Assembly: GCF_004365875.1 (NCBI RefSeq) | Contig: NZ_SODF01000003.1 | Location: 357,763 to 421,762 of the forward strand | Direction of reading: 5' to 3' | DNA: 64,000 nucleotides | Source of the DNA: Kribbella kalugense | GTDB lineage: Bacteria > Actinomycetota > Actinomycetes > Propionibacteriales > Kribbellaceae | Part shown: in pieces, positions 33,238 to 41,065 of the stretch | How the letters are laid out: each line of letters starts with the position of its first letter | Position numbering within the stretch: position 1 is the stretch's first letter | The notes under the pieces: generated by a model | What the model was told of the DNA's origin: nothing | Database searches by the model: none | Seen by the model: only the letters and a program-made list of their open reading frames with translations | Position numbers and translations under genes: made by a program

Positions 33238-34125
33238 TCACTCCGGCCAGGTCCACCGGAAGCCGTAGCGGCCCGGCCCGAAGTTCAGTACGACGCCGTG
33301 TACCTCGGCCTCCACGTCGACCGGCCGGACCAGCTCGTCCTCGTCGTCCAGCTGCGAGAAGCCGACGCAGCTGGCCGGCACCTGCCCTGGCTCGAAACAC
33401 AGCTCGAGGACGAACTCGCGCACCGGCAGGCGGAACTTGCGCTCGTAGTTCGTCGCCGGCGGGTACGGCGGAACGTTCACCAGCTCGTGTTCGGTGATCA
33501 CGGTCTCGCCCTTACGCAACGGACGGTCGAACAGCAGCTCGGCGACCAAGAGCCCGTCGGCAGGACGCCGTACCGTCCGGCCGAGCCGGCAATGCCGCAG
33601 CGGACGGATCTCCGGCAACGGCCGGTCGTGCTCGTCGAGGTGCATGATCACGACCCAGCGATCCGGACCGTCGGCCTCGGCCCGCAGGACCTGCCGGGAG
33701 TGGTAGGCGCGTTCACCGCGGTCCGGGCCGATGAAGACCCGGTCGTGCTGACTGATCCGCGTCAACCGCTCGTCCCACCGGATGTCGACTCCGCTGACTG
33801 CCTCTTCGACCGCGTCCGGCCGAGGCCAGTACGCCGCCAACTCGGGCCGGTCCGGCACCGTGCTCAGCCAGCGACCCCGCCGCCGGGGCGGACCGAGCGA
33901 GGCGGACAGCGTCCCATTGGGGACTTCCAGCACCGCCTCCAGCAGCTCCACCGCCGCCAGCGAGTCGCGTCGCTCGGGTCGCGACCGCCCCGACTGCCAG
34001 TAGCTCAAGGTCGCCAGGCTCACCGACACGCCCTGCGCCAGCAACCGCTCCCGGATCCGCTCGAGCCCCAGCCCGCGCGCCTGGATCGCCGCGCGCAGCA
34101 CGTCCGCGAACTCCCGCTCGCCCAT
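33238..34125 (-). CDS. XRE-type HTH regulator with C-terminal sensor-like domain
   Basis: A 295-residue protein with an N-terminal HTH (FADVLRAAIQARGLGLERIR, GVSVSLATLSYWQSGRSRPER) and a large beta-rich C-terminal region, with segments ITEHELVNVPPYPPATNYER and VREFVLELCFEPGQVPASC. The latter may sense a ligand. ATG 34125 is chosen because TAGGGT lies seven bases upstream. It stands directly upstream of the secreted protease on the same strand, and both promoters carry GTTAA palindromes, suggesting that it controls the protease and itself. Confidence 0.75.
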   Translation of the reverse strand: MGEREFADVLRAAIQARGLGLERIRERLLAQGVSVSLATLSYWQSGRSRPERRDSLAAVELLEAVLEVPNGTLSASLGPPRRRGRWLSTVPDRPELAAYWPRPDAVEEAVSGVDIRWDERLTRISQHDRVFIGPDRGERAYHSRQVLRAEADGPDRWVVIMHLDEHDRPLPEIRPLRHCRLGRTVRRPADGLLVAELLFDRPLRKGETVITEHELVNVPPYPPATNYERKFRLPVREFVLELCFEPGQVPASCVGFSQLDDEDELVRPVDVEAEVHGVVLNFGPGRYGFRWTWPE

Positions 34126-34132
34126 GCCCCGG

Positions 34133-34138
34133 ACCCTA
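34133..34138 (-). promoter_or_regulatory. -10 box TAGGGT, leaderless start of the HTH gene
   Basis: TAGGGT on the minus strand is followed by seven bases and ATG 34125. Confidence 0.5.
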
Positions 34139-34163
34139 GACACCACACCGCTCCCTGGCCACC

Positions 34164-34176
34164 GTTAACTGTTAAC
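34164..34176. promoter_or_regulatory. palindrome GTTAACTGTTAAC between divergent HTH and cobW-like genes
   Basis: Two GTTAAC hexamers, each itself palindromic, are separated by one base and lie just upstream of the expected -35 region of the HTH gene. The motif shares the GTTAA half-site with the inverted repeat before the protease gene, so it is a candidate autoregulatory site. Confidence 0.5.
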
Positions 34177-34199
34177 TGGTTCGTCCTCGGTCTGGACTG

Positions 34200-34216
34200 A
34201 TGAAAATCGTTTTCAT
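34200..34216. promoter_or_regulatory. Zur box ATGAAAATCGTTTTCAT
   Basis: A 17-base palindrome with perfect seven-base arms and a three-base spacer, matching the actinobacterial Zur consensus TGAAAAtnnTTTTCA. It abuts the -10 box TATACT (34216-34221) of the CobW-like gene and covers the -35 to -10 region, the right place for zinc-dependent repression. Confidence 0.85.
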
Positions 34217-34221
34217 ATACT
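34216..34221 (+). promoter_or_regulatory. -10 box TATACT, leaderless start of the CobW-like gene
   Basis: TATACT is followed by six bases and ATG 34228. Its first base is shared with the right arm of the Zur box. Confidence 0.6.
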
Positions 34222-34227
34222 GTTGCC

Positions 34228-35301
34228 ATGACCGCCCAATCGAAGACGTCGTTGTCGCTGCTGGCCGGGCTCTCCACGACGCTGCGCGAACCAGTGCTGG
34301 TCTCGATGATCGACGCCGGTACGGTCGCCGTGGTGGTCGATCAAGACGAGCTGCCCGGGCGGGGTGTGCTGACCTGGCGAGTGCTGGACGCGTCCGGGCC
34401 GATCGACGCCGGCGAGTTCGCCGTCGGCGACGACTGCGGTGCGTGCCAGCTGATCGAGTCGCTGCTGCCGTTGCTCGAGGCCCTGGTCGCGCGTGCGCGC
34501 TGGGGTCACGTCGTACTGGCCGCTCCGCCGGCGATGGAGGCGCGACCGATGGTGAAGGCGCTGGTCGCCACGTTGCCCGAGATCGTGGTCGACACGGCGA
34601 CCTGCGTCGTCGACGCCGTACTGCTGGTCGAGCAACTGTCCGGCGACGAACTGCTCGCCGAACGCGGTCTCGCCCTCGGTTTGCCGGATCGACGCAACGT
34701 CGCGGAGCTAACCGCCAGGCAGATCGAGTACGCCGACATCTGCGTCCTCGCGAACGCCCACCGCGTCGCAGCGCCCGACCGGCTGCGCAACCTCCTACTG
34801 CATCTGAACCCACGGACGACCGTGGTGGGCACGGATCCCGCCGGCGTGCCGACCGGAGCGGTTGCTCGGACCGGACGGTTCGACTTCAAGGCCGCCGAGG
34901 CGTGGGCGGGTGAGCTCGCATCCTCGGATCGGGTCCAGCCCAGCGGCGACGGTGTGACGACGGTGCTCTGGCGGTCGACGCGCCCGCTCCACCCGACCCG
35001 GCTCAACGACGCCCTCGAGGACATCGTCAACGGCGTCGTACGCAGCCGCGGCGTGGTCTGGCTGGCAAACCGCCCCACCCAACGCGTCCGCTGGGAATCC
35101 GCCGGCTACAGCGCATCCCTCGGCATGCTGGGCGAATGGTCCGAGACCAACCACCTAGCCGAATGCACAGTCGTCGCAACCGGCATGGGTCTAGACCCAG
35201 CCCGCCTCCAAACAATCCTCGACGCCTGCCTACTAACCGAATCCGAACTAGCCAGCCTCGACTGGAACGACCTGGACGACCCCTTCGCGGGTGTCTTCTA
35301 A
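34228..35301 (+). CDS. CobW/COG0523-like protein lacking GTPase motifs, Zur-box controlled
   Basis: COG0523 proteins are GTP-dependent metal chaperones; Zur-regulated members are linked to zinc supply. This 357-residue protein aligns by eye along the family, and its CobW_C domain is well kept (RPLHPTRLNDALEDIVNG, SRGVVWLANRPTQRVRWES). The GTPase motifs are gone: Walker A is replaced by LSLLAGLSTTLREP, the ETTGLADP region by AAPPAMEA, and NKxD by ANAHR. The metal motif C-x-C-C is reduced to DCGAC (C-x2-C). It therefore probably binds metal or a partner without GTP hydrolysis. Its stop overlaps that of the convergent DinB-type gene (CTAA). Confidence 0.75.
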   Translation: MTAQSKTSLSLLAGLSTTLREPVLVSMIDAGTVAVVVDQDELPGRGVLTWRVLDASGPIDAGEFAVGDDCGACQLIESLLPLLEALVARARWGHVVLAAPPAMEARPMVKALVATLPEIVVDTATCVVDAVLLVEQLSGDELLAERGLALGLPDRRNVAELTARQIEYADICVLANAHRVAAPDRLRNLLLHLNPRTTVVGTDPAGVPTGAVARTGRFDFKAAEAWAGELASSDRVQPSGDGVTTVLWRSTRPLHPTRLNDALEDIVNGVVRSRGVVWLANRPTQRVRWESAGYSASLGMLGEWSETNHLAECTVVATGMGLDPARLQTILDACLLTESELASLDWNDLDDPFAGVF

Positions 35302-35987
35302 CCCAGCAACGGCAGGCGGTCGGCGTGTGGGCCGAGCATGTCTAAGTCGGCCTCGTCGAGGGGGACGCGGCCAGTTGCTTTCAGGATGTACGTCGTGGTG
35401 TCCCAGCCGATCACGTCCCAGGCGTCCGGGCCGAACAGCCCGTCGAGGGTGCGCGCGGTCACTTGGAGTCCCTCCGAATCCGGTTCCGGCGCGTCCGGCA
35501 GACCGACGATCAGGTCGAGGTGATGAACCGTTGCCTCAAGCACCAAAGTCGCGACGAAGTCGGTCGCGCACAATACGTGTCCCTGAGTCTCGATCCGGTG
35601 GCCCTTCGTGACCAGCCCTCGGGAAGCCGCGCGGACCGCCGCCTCCGACACCTCCCGCCAGTGCTGCACAAGCAGACCCGGCTTCCGGTACGACGCGGCG
35701 ACGCCCCGAACGAAACTGGTGTCTAGCTGAGGCGGGAAGCCCTGCCAGTACGTGACGAAATCCCGATCAGGATCCACGACGGTCGGGCTGGCGAAGGCGA
35801 TCAGCGCCCGCTGAGCGTCGTACAGGAGATGGACGAGCAGTGGACCGACGGGCATGCCGGGGCATCGGGTGTCGCGCTGGAAGTCAGCGTCGCTCAGCCC
35901 CTGCACCGTCTCGGTCAGCCGCCCGTAGGTCCGCCCCAGCGTCGCCGCCAGTCCCAGCGGCAGCGCGCCGCGATCGGGTGCCTTCAT
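35298..35987 (-). CDS. maleylpyruvate isomerase/DinB-like (mycothiol-dependent) family protein
   Basis: A 229-residue protein of the TIGR03083-type DinB superfamily. It has a four-helix bundle start (LAATLGRTYGRLTETVQGLSDADFQ), CPGMPVGPLLVHLLYDAQRAL, and ATDFVATLVLEATVHHLDLIVGL, whose histidines fit the metal site. Members use mycothiol as thiol cofactor or are uncharacterised metal-binding transferases. ATG 35987 has GAGGAGG just upstream. The substrate is unknown. Confidence 0.78.
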   Translation of the reverse strand: MKAPDRGALPLGLAATLGRTYGRLTETVQGLSDADFQRDTRCPGMPVGPLLVHLLYDAQRALIAFASPTVVDPDRDFVTYWQGFPPQLDTSFVRGVAASYRKPGLLVQHWREVSEAAVRAASRGLVTKGHRIETQGHVLCATDFVATLVLEATVHHLDLIVGLPDAPEPDSEGLQVTARTLDGLFGPDAWDVIGWDTTTYILKATGRVPLDEADLDMLGPHADRLPLLG

Positions 35988-36046
35988 CCCCGGCCTCCTC
36001 GGTGTGTCCTCTCCGAACTTAACCCGGGAACACGCCGAGGTGTTCC

Positions 36047-36823
36047 TCAGGACCTGGCCGTGTCCAGGTGGGCGGCGGCGCTGGCCTCGAGATGGCTGAG
36101 ATCGGAGGCGACGGTGGCGAACGTGTAGCCCTGCTCAAGACGGCGTTTCGCCGACTCCCCGTCGAAGGTGTGGATGCCGGCCGCGATCCCAGCCTCCTGC
36201 GCAGTCCGGGCGATCAGCTCGACCGCTTCCTCGAACGGGCCCTCGATCTCCGGGTCACCCGGGAAGCGTGCACCCAGCGCGAGCCCGAGATCCGACGGGC
36301 CGACGTACACCCCGTCGAGGCCGGGTGTCGCGCAGATCTCGGCGACGTTCTTGAGGCCGAGCGGCGTCTCGATCATCGCGAGTACGACGGTCGCGTCGTT
36401 GCTGTCGGCCGGCACCGGCCCGATCCGCAGCGACGCCCGCATCGGCCCGAACGACCGCACTCCCACCGGCGGGTACTTCGCCGACCGAACCGCCCGCGCC
36501 ACGTCGTCCGCACTGTCGATCAGCGGCACGATCACCCCGGTCGCACCGGCGTCCAGCGCCCGCCCGATCGGCGTCGTCTCGTTCGCCTCGACCCGAACCA
36601 GCCCGACCGACGGCCGCGGTCCGATCGCCGACCCAGCGTCGATGGCCAGCAGCCCGGTCATCAGCCCCTGGTACCCGATCAACCCGTGCTGCCCGTCCAG
36701 CACCACGTAGTCGTACCCCAACCGAGCAATCCGCTCAGCCACCGGCGGCACATCCAACGTGATCCAATACCCAACCAACTTCTCCCTGGCCCGGACCCTA
36801 CGCGCGAAATCGTTTGCACTCAC
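36047..36823 (-). CDS. HpcH/HpaI family aldolase
   Basis: A class II pyruvate aldolase of 258 residues: VLDGQHGLIGYQGLM (metal-binding and base region), VRVEANETTPIGRALDAGATGVIVPL, VLAMIETPLGLKNVAEI and GVYVGPSDLGLALG. Such enzymes cleave 4-hydroxy-2-oxo acids to pyruvate and an aldehyde. GTG 36823 lies 14 bases after the carboxylase beta stop, and TAGTCT sits seven bases before it, so it may have its own leaderless promoter within the cluster. The exact substrate is unknown. Confidence 0.88.
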   Translation of the reverse strand: MSANDFARRVRAREKLVGYWITLDVPPVAERIARLGYDYVVLDGQHGLIGYQGLMTGLLAIDAGSAIGPRPSVGLVRVEANETTPIGRALDAGATGVIVPLIDSADDVARAVRSAKYPPVGVRSFGPMRASLRIGPVPADSNDATVVLAMIETPLGLKNVAEICATPGLDGVYVGPSDLGLALGARFPGDPEIEGPFEEAVELIARTAQEAGIAAGIHTFDGESAKRRLEQGYTFATVASDLSHLEASAAAHLDTARS

Positions 36824-36830
36824 ATACTGC

Positions 36831-36836
36831 AGACTA
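36831..36836 (-). promoter_or_regulatory. possible -10 box TAGTCT before the aldolase gene
   Basis: TAGTCT on the minus strand lies seven bases before GTG 36823 in the short gap after the carboxylase gene, which has no Shine-Dalgarno sequence. It may be an internal promoter or a chance match. Confidence 0.35.
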
Positions 36837-36837
36837 T

Positions 36838-38367
36838 CTACACCGGTGGTACGCCGTGGCGGCGGTGGGAGAAGGTTCGGTCTTTGGATTGGGCTGCGGC
36901 TAGGCGGGCGATCAGGTCGGCGCGGAGGTCCTCGGGTTCGACGATTGCGTCGATGACCAGGTCGGCGGCCAGGCGGAGGATGTCGATGTCGGCCTCGTAC
37001 TCCTCGCGGAGCTTGGCGACGTACTCGACCCGTTCGCCGGCGTCGGCGATCTCCTGGATCTTGTTGTAGTAGACGGCGTTGATCGCCGCCTCCGGACCCA
37101 TCACGGCGATCTTCGCGGTCGGCAGCGCGACGCACGCGTCCGGCGAGAATCCGGGTCCGCACATCGCGTAGAGCCCAGCGCCGTACGCCTTCCGGACGAT
37201 CACCGACACCGTCGGCACGGTCGCCTCGGACACCGCGGTGATCATCTTCGCGCCGTGCCGGATGATCCCGGCCCGCTCGACCTCGCTCCCGATCATGAAG
37301 CCCGGCACGTCGCACAGATAGACCAGCGGCACGTTGAACGCATCGCACAACCAGATGAACCGAGCCGCCTTGTCGGCGGAGTCGACGAACAGTACGCCGC
37401 CCTTCACCGCCGGCTGATTCGCCACGATCCCGACCACCTGCCCGGCCAGCAGCCCGAATCCGACCACGAGTTCCGGGGCGTACGCCGGTTTGATCTCGAA
37501 GAACGTGTCCGCGTCGACGACCGCGTCGATCACGTCATGGATGTCGAACCCGACACTCTCCTCGGCCGGGACGAGATCCCGGGTGAAATCGCGGCCGGCG
37601 TCCGAGGCGTCGTACGACGGTGGTCGCGAGCGCCACGAACCCGGGAGGTAGGAGAAGTACTGCTTGGCGAGCTCGATCGCCTCGGTGTCGTCGGACGCAA
37701 GCAGATCGCCGCAGCCAGAGACGCTGGTGTGCATCCGGGCGCCGCCCATCTCTTCCAGCGTGACCTTCTCGCCGACGACCATCTCGGCCATCCGGGGCGA
37801 GCCCAGGTACATGGACGCATTCCCGTCGACCATGATCACCAGATCGCAGAACGCCGGGATGTAAGCACCGCCGGCCGCCGACGGGCCGAACAGGCAACAG
37901 ATCTGCGGAACCTTGCCTGACAGCGCGACCTGATTGTGGAAGATCCGGCCCGCGCCACGACGGCCCGGGAACAGGTCGACCTGGTCGGTGATCCGGGCGC
38001 CGGCCGAGTCGATCAGCCAGAAGATCGGCAGCTCGTCGCGGAGGGCGACCTCGGTGATCCGGACCATCTTCTCGACCGTCCGGGCACCCCACGAGCCGGC
38101 CTTGACGGTCGGGTCGTTCGCGACGAGCAGCGCCGGCCGGCCGTCGACGAGCGCACGTCCGGTGACCACGCCGTCGGCGGGGAGACCAGGGTTGAGGGAG
38201 TTCGCCAGCTGAGCGTCCTCGACGAAGCTGCCCTCGTCGACAAGCAGCGCGATCCGATCCCGGACGTACAGCTTGTTCTGCGACGCCAGCTTCGCAGCGG
38301 CCTTCTCAGGCGGTCCAAGGGTCGCCTCGCGGGCAACCTTCACCTCGGTCCAGTGATCGCGCGTCAT
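36838..38367 (-). CDS. acyl-CoA carboxylase beta subunit, methylcrotonyl-CoA carboxylase-like
   Basis: A 509-residue carboxyltransferase. Motifs include LIDSAGARITDQVDLFPG, CLFGPSAAGGAYIPAFCDL, VYLCDVPGFMIGSEVERAGI, VIVRKAYGAGLYAMCGPGF and ALPTAKIAVMGPEAAINAVYYNK. The early GRRGAGRIFHNQVALSGKVPQ pattern resembles methylcrotonyl-CoA and related branched-chain carboxylases. It follows an acyl-CoA dehydrogenase gene by seven bases, as in leucine-degradation operons, but no alpha (biotin) subunit, hydratase or HMG-CoA lyase gene is adjacent. The alpha subunit at 61670-63457 could serve it. Confidence 0.88.
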   Translation of the reverse strand: MTRDHWTEVKVAREATLGPPEKAAAKLASQNKLYVRDRIALLVDEGSFVEDAQLANSLNPGLPADGVVTGRALVDGRPALLVANDPTVKAGSWGARTVEKMVRITEVALRDELPIFWLIDSAGARITDQVDLFPGRRGAGRIFHNQVALSGKVPQICCLFGPSAAGGAYIPAFCDLVIMVDGNASMYLGSPRMAEMVVGEKVTLEEMGGARMHTSVSGCGDLLASDDTEAIELAKQYFSYLPGSWRSRPPSYDASDAGRDFTRDLVPAEESVGFDIHDVIDAVVDADTFFEIKPAYAPELVVGFGLLAGQVVGIVANQPAVKGGVLFVDSADKAARFIWLCDAFNVPLVYLCDVPGFMIGSEVERAGIIRHGAKMITAVSEATVPTVSVIVRKAYGAGLYAMCGPGFSPDACVALPTAKIAVMGPEAAINAVYYNKIQEIADAGERVEYVAKLREEYEADIDILRLAADLVIDAIVEPEDLRADLIARLAAAQSKDRTFSHRRHGVPPV

Positions 38368-38374
38368 GCGGCCA

Positions 38375-39538
38375 TCATTCCACCGGGAGCCCGAGCGAAC
38401 GGGCGATCAGCATGCGCTGCACCTCCGACGTACCTTCGCCGATTTCCAGGATCTTGGCGTCGCGGTAGAAGCGGGTGACCGGGTACTCCTCCATGAAGCC
38501 GTAGCCGCCGAAGACCTGAGTCGCGATCCGGGTCGCGGTGACCGCGGACTCGGTCGCGTAGAGCTTGGCGACCGACGCGGCCCGCTTGAAGTCCTCCCGC
38601 GACGCCTTGGCGTCCTTCAGCGCGGCGGCACGGTAGACCAGCAGCTCGGCCGCGTCCGCCATCACCTTGAGGTCGGCGATCTGGAACGCGACCCCCTGCT
38701 TGCGCCCGATCGGTACGCCGAACGTCTTGCGCTCACCGGCGTACTGCACGGACAGCTCCAGGCACGCCCGGATGCAGCCGAGCGCGACCGCCGCGATCGC
38801 GACCCGCCCGTCATCCAGCGTCGCGAGGAACTGGCCGAACCCCTTGCCGCGCTCACCCAGCAGGTTCGAAGACGGGACCCGGCAGCCGGCGAACGACAGC
38901 GGGTGCGTGTCCGAAGCGTGCCAGCCGAGCTTGTCGTAAGCCGCTTCGGCGACGAATCCCGGCGTACCGCTCGGGACGATGATCGTCGAGATCTCCGGCT
39001 TGCCGTCCGGCTTCTCGCCGGTCCGCGCGGTGACCGTCACGCACGACGTGATGGACGAGCCGGAGTTGGTGATGAACTGCTTCGAGCCGTCGATCACCCA
39101 CTCGTCACCGTCGAGTACGGCGCGGGTCTTGGTCGCGCCGGCGTCCGACCCGGACTCCGGCTCGGTCAGCCCGAACCCGGCCAGCGTGCGGCCCGCGACC
39201 AGGTCGGGCAGCCAGGTGGCCTTCTGTTCGTCGGTGCCGAAGGTGAGGATCGGGTTGATGCCGAGCCCGACCGCCGCCTCGAGCGTGATGCCCATCGACT
39301 GGTCGACCCGGGAGATCTCCTCGATCGCCACGCACAAGCTGGTGAAGTCGCCGCCGGCCCCGCCGTACTCCTCCGGCGCGGTCAGCCCGAACAGGCCGAG
39401 CTTGCCCATCTTCTGCACGACCTCCACCGGGAAGTAGTGCTTGCGGTCCCACTCGGCCGCGGACGGCGCGATCTCCGCCGCGGCGAAGTCGCGGACGCTG
39501 TGGCGGAACTCGCGGTGTTCCTCGGACAGCTCGAACAT
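38375..39538 (-). CDS. acyl-CoA dehydrogenase (isovaleryl-CoA dehydrogenase-like)
   Basis: A 387-residue FAD enzyme: MFELSEEHREFRHSVRDFA at the N-terminus, AGFGLTEPESGSDAGATKTRA, FITNSGSSI, the C-terminal TQVFGGYGFMEEYPVTRFYRDAKI and EGTSEVQRMLIAR. It is closest to short/branched-chain members and is probably the dehydrogenase of a branched-chain acyl-CoA pathway. ATG 39538 has GGGAG six bases upstream. It is divergent from a MerR regulator whose operator lies between them and forms an operon with the carboxylase beta gene. Confidence 0.9.
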   Translation of the reverse strand: MFELSEEHREFRHSVRDFAAAEIAPSAAEWDRKHYFPVEVVQKMGKLGLFGLTAPEEYGGAGGDFTSLCVAIEEISRVDQSMGITLEAAVGLGINPILTFGTDEQKATWLPDLVAGRTLAGFGLTEPESGSDAGATKTRAVLDGDEWVIDGSKQFITNSGSSITSCVTVTARTGEKPDGKPEISTIIVPSGTPGFVAEAAYDKLGWHASDTHPLSFAGCRVPSSNLLGERGKGFGQFLATLDDGRVAIAAVALGCIRACLELSVQYAGERKTFGVPIGRKQGVAFQIADLKVMADAAELLVYRAAALKDAKASREDFKRAASVAKLYATESAVTATRIATQVFGGYGFMEEYPVTRFYRDAKILEIGEGTSEVQRMLIARSLGLPVE

Positions 39539-39560
39539 GACGCACTCCCTGTGCTTGACG

Positions 39561-39577
39561 CTTACGTAAACGTAAAG
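39561..39577. promoter_or_regulatory. MerR-type operator CTTACGTAAACGTAAAG
   Basis: A near-palindrome of CTTACGT and ACGTAAAG fills the 17 bases between a TTGACG (-35, 39555-39560) and CAATCT (-10, 39578-39583) on the plus strand. It resembles LiuR-type sites controlling branched-chain amino acid degradation. It lies between the divergent MerR and acyl-CoA dehydrogenase genes. Confidence 0.65.
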
Positions 39578-39590
39578 CAATCTGGGAGGC

Positions 39591-39992
39591 GTGCACAAGC
39601 CCGCGGAGACCTGGTCGATCGCCGAACTGGCGACCGAGTACGACGTCACGCTGCGCACGATCCGGTTCTACGAGGACCGCGGCCTGCTCACCCCCGAGCG
39701 CCGCGGCACCGCCCGCGTCTACCACCCGCGCGACCGGATCCGCCTCAGCCTGATCCTGCGCGGCAAACGCCTCGGCTTCTCCCTCGACGAGATCGCCAAG
39801 ATCGTCGACATGTACGACGCGGAGCCCGGTGAGGAAGGTCAGCTCGTCTACCTCCTCGACCAGATCACCCACCGCCGTGCCGAACTCGAACAACGCCGCC
39901 AAGACATCGAAGAAACCCTCCACGACCTCGGCGAAGTAGAGACCCGCTGCCGTGCGGACCTGAAAGCCCTCAGATCGACGGCTGCGGACTGA
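39591..39992 (+). CDS. MerR family transcriptional regulator (LiuR-like)
   Basis: A 133-residue regulator with the winged HTH WSIAELATEYDVTLRTIRFYEDRGLL, TARVYHPRDRIRLSLILRGKRLGFSLDEI and a C-terminal coiled coil (ELEQRRQDIEETLHDLGE). It lacks the metal-binding cysteines of metal sensors. The divergent acyl-CoA dehydrogenase and carboxylase genes suggest that it controls branched-chain acyl-CoA breakdown. The GTG start has GGGAGG almost adjacent, so a leaderless start from CAATCT seven bases upstream is more likely. Confidence 0.87.
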   Translation: MHKPAETWSIAELATEYDVTLRTIRFYEDRGLLTPERRGTARVYHPRDRIRLSLILRGKRLGFSLDEIAKIVDMYDAEPGEEGQLVYLLDQITHRRAELEQRRQDIEETLHDLGEVETRCRADLKALRSTAAD

Positions 39993-40220
39993 CTACTTGT
40001 TCTTGCGGCCGTAGAGCCAATAGGCGACGGGAGCCGTACCCAAGGAGTTCAGCAGGGTGAGCGCCAGTGCCCACAGCGGCTTGGGGCCTCGGACCTGATC
40101 GGCCGGGCGACGGGCGAGGTCAGCCAGGGCGACTGCCTTCAAGACGCTCTCGACAACCCCCGCGATGATGACCAGTCGCCGCCGCGAAGGACTCAGGTCG
40201 GCCCATCTCTTCTCGCTCAC
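39993..40220 (-). CDS. small membrane protein (PLDc_N-like)
   Basis: A 75-residue protein with two hydrophobic segments (LVIIAGVVESVLKAVALADL and LWALALTLLNSLGTAPVAYW) separated by ARRPADQVRGPKPL and ending YGRKNK. This resembles the PLDc_N small membrane domain (W..v.ll.npiG...Y..fGR). GTG 40220 is preferred because GGTGGA lies just upstream; another GTG at 40244 would add eight residues. The function is unknown. Confidence 0.6.
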   Translation of the reverse strand: MSEKRWADLSPSRRRLVIIAGVVESVLKAVALADLARRPADQVRGPKPLWALALTLLNSLGTAPVAYWLYGRKNK

Positions 40221-40273
40221 GCTTCCACCATGCGCCCGCGACACCCCACAGGCAAGCAGCGCCGGCCCTAGGC

Positions 40274-40379
40274 GGTCTGCAGCTCGACAGGAGGTGTCGG
40301 GTCGCAGGAGCGCGACACGCCGGGGACAACCGCTTGCCGGACGCTCCAGCGATCGACACCTCCTGTCGAACTGCAGACC
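40274..40379. repeat. long nested inverted repeat (possible MITE-like element or terminator)
   Basis: Two 26-base arms (40274-40299 and 40354-40379) are inverted copies with one mismatch. Inside them two 11-base arms (TCGCAGGAGCG at 40302-40312 and CGCTCCAGCGA at 40342-40352) also pair with one mismatch, so RNA could fold into one long stem with a loop of about 29 bases. Each outer arm contains its own small palindrome CGACA-GGAGG-TGTCG. The right end reaches the stop codon of cbiX. Confidence 0.75.
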
Positions 40380-41065
40380 TAAACGGCGACGGCCGACAGG
40401 TGGTGCGCTTGGTCGTACCTGCGGAGGGCGAGGGTGGCCAGGCGGGGGTCGGCGCCGAGAGGCGGGCTGACGCGATGACCGCGGGCGTGGCGGCGGACGA
40501 GACTCTCGAAGAAGCCGGGAGCCAGCAGGTACGTCGCCACCGCGAGCCGGCCCGGGGTTCGGGCGAGGACCGCGGGTAGGCGGTCGCCCGCGCCGGACAC
40601 GTAGCCGACGGAGACCGGGCGATCGATCCGGCGGGACAGCATGGCAGCCGTGTCCGTGCAGTCGGCGAGGGCGCGAGGGTCGGATGAGCCGGCCGCGGCG
40701 AGGACCACGTGGTCAACGCGGCCGAGGTCACCGAGGCGGTCCGCGAGGATCTCTGCCAGCACCGGGTCGGGACCGAGAGCAGGGGCCGCCTGGACTCGGC
40801 CAGGGTAGCGAGCCGCCTCAGCGGCGACGTCAACGTAGACGTGGTAGCCACCGGACAGCAGGAGCGGCACCACCACAGCTTGGTTGCTATCAGCAACGAC
40901 GCGGCGCACGAGCCCGGGCAGCGCGGGGAGGTCGACGTCGACGAAGCCGAGGGAGATGGGAAGGTCGGGACGCTGGCGGCCCATCAGCCGGACGAGCTCG
41001 TGGACGGCGCGGATGCCTCGAGGATCCGCCGTACCGTGGGCGACCGCGACCAGGTCTGGGGTCAT
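40379..41065 (-). CDS. sirohydrochlorin chelatase CbiX/SirB-like
   Basis: A 228-residue protein of the CbiX/SirB family, which inserts Fe2+ (or Co2+) into sirohydrochlorin. It shows the N-terminal VAVAHGTADPRG with the metal-binding histidine, VVVPLLLSGGYHVYVDV with the second histidine, and a second half with LAAAGSSDPRA and VATYLLAPGFFESLV. In this operon it would make siroheme for NirB. It overlaps hemD by four bases (ATGA). Confidence 0.87.
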   Translation of the reverse strand: MTPDLVAVAHGTADPRGIRAVHELVRLMGRQRPDLPISLGFVDVDLPALPGLVRRVVADSNQAVVVPLLLSGGYHVYVDVAAEAARYPGRVQAAPALGPDPVLAEILADRLGDLGRVDHVVLAAAGSSDPRALADCTDTAAMLSRRIDRPVSVGYVSGAGDRLPAVLARTPGRLAVATYLLAPGFFESLVRRHARGHRVSPPLGADPRLATLALRRYDQAHHLSAVAV

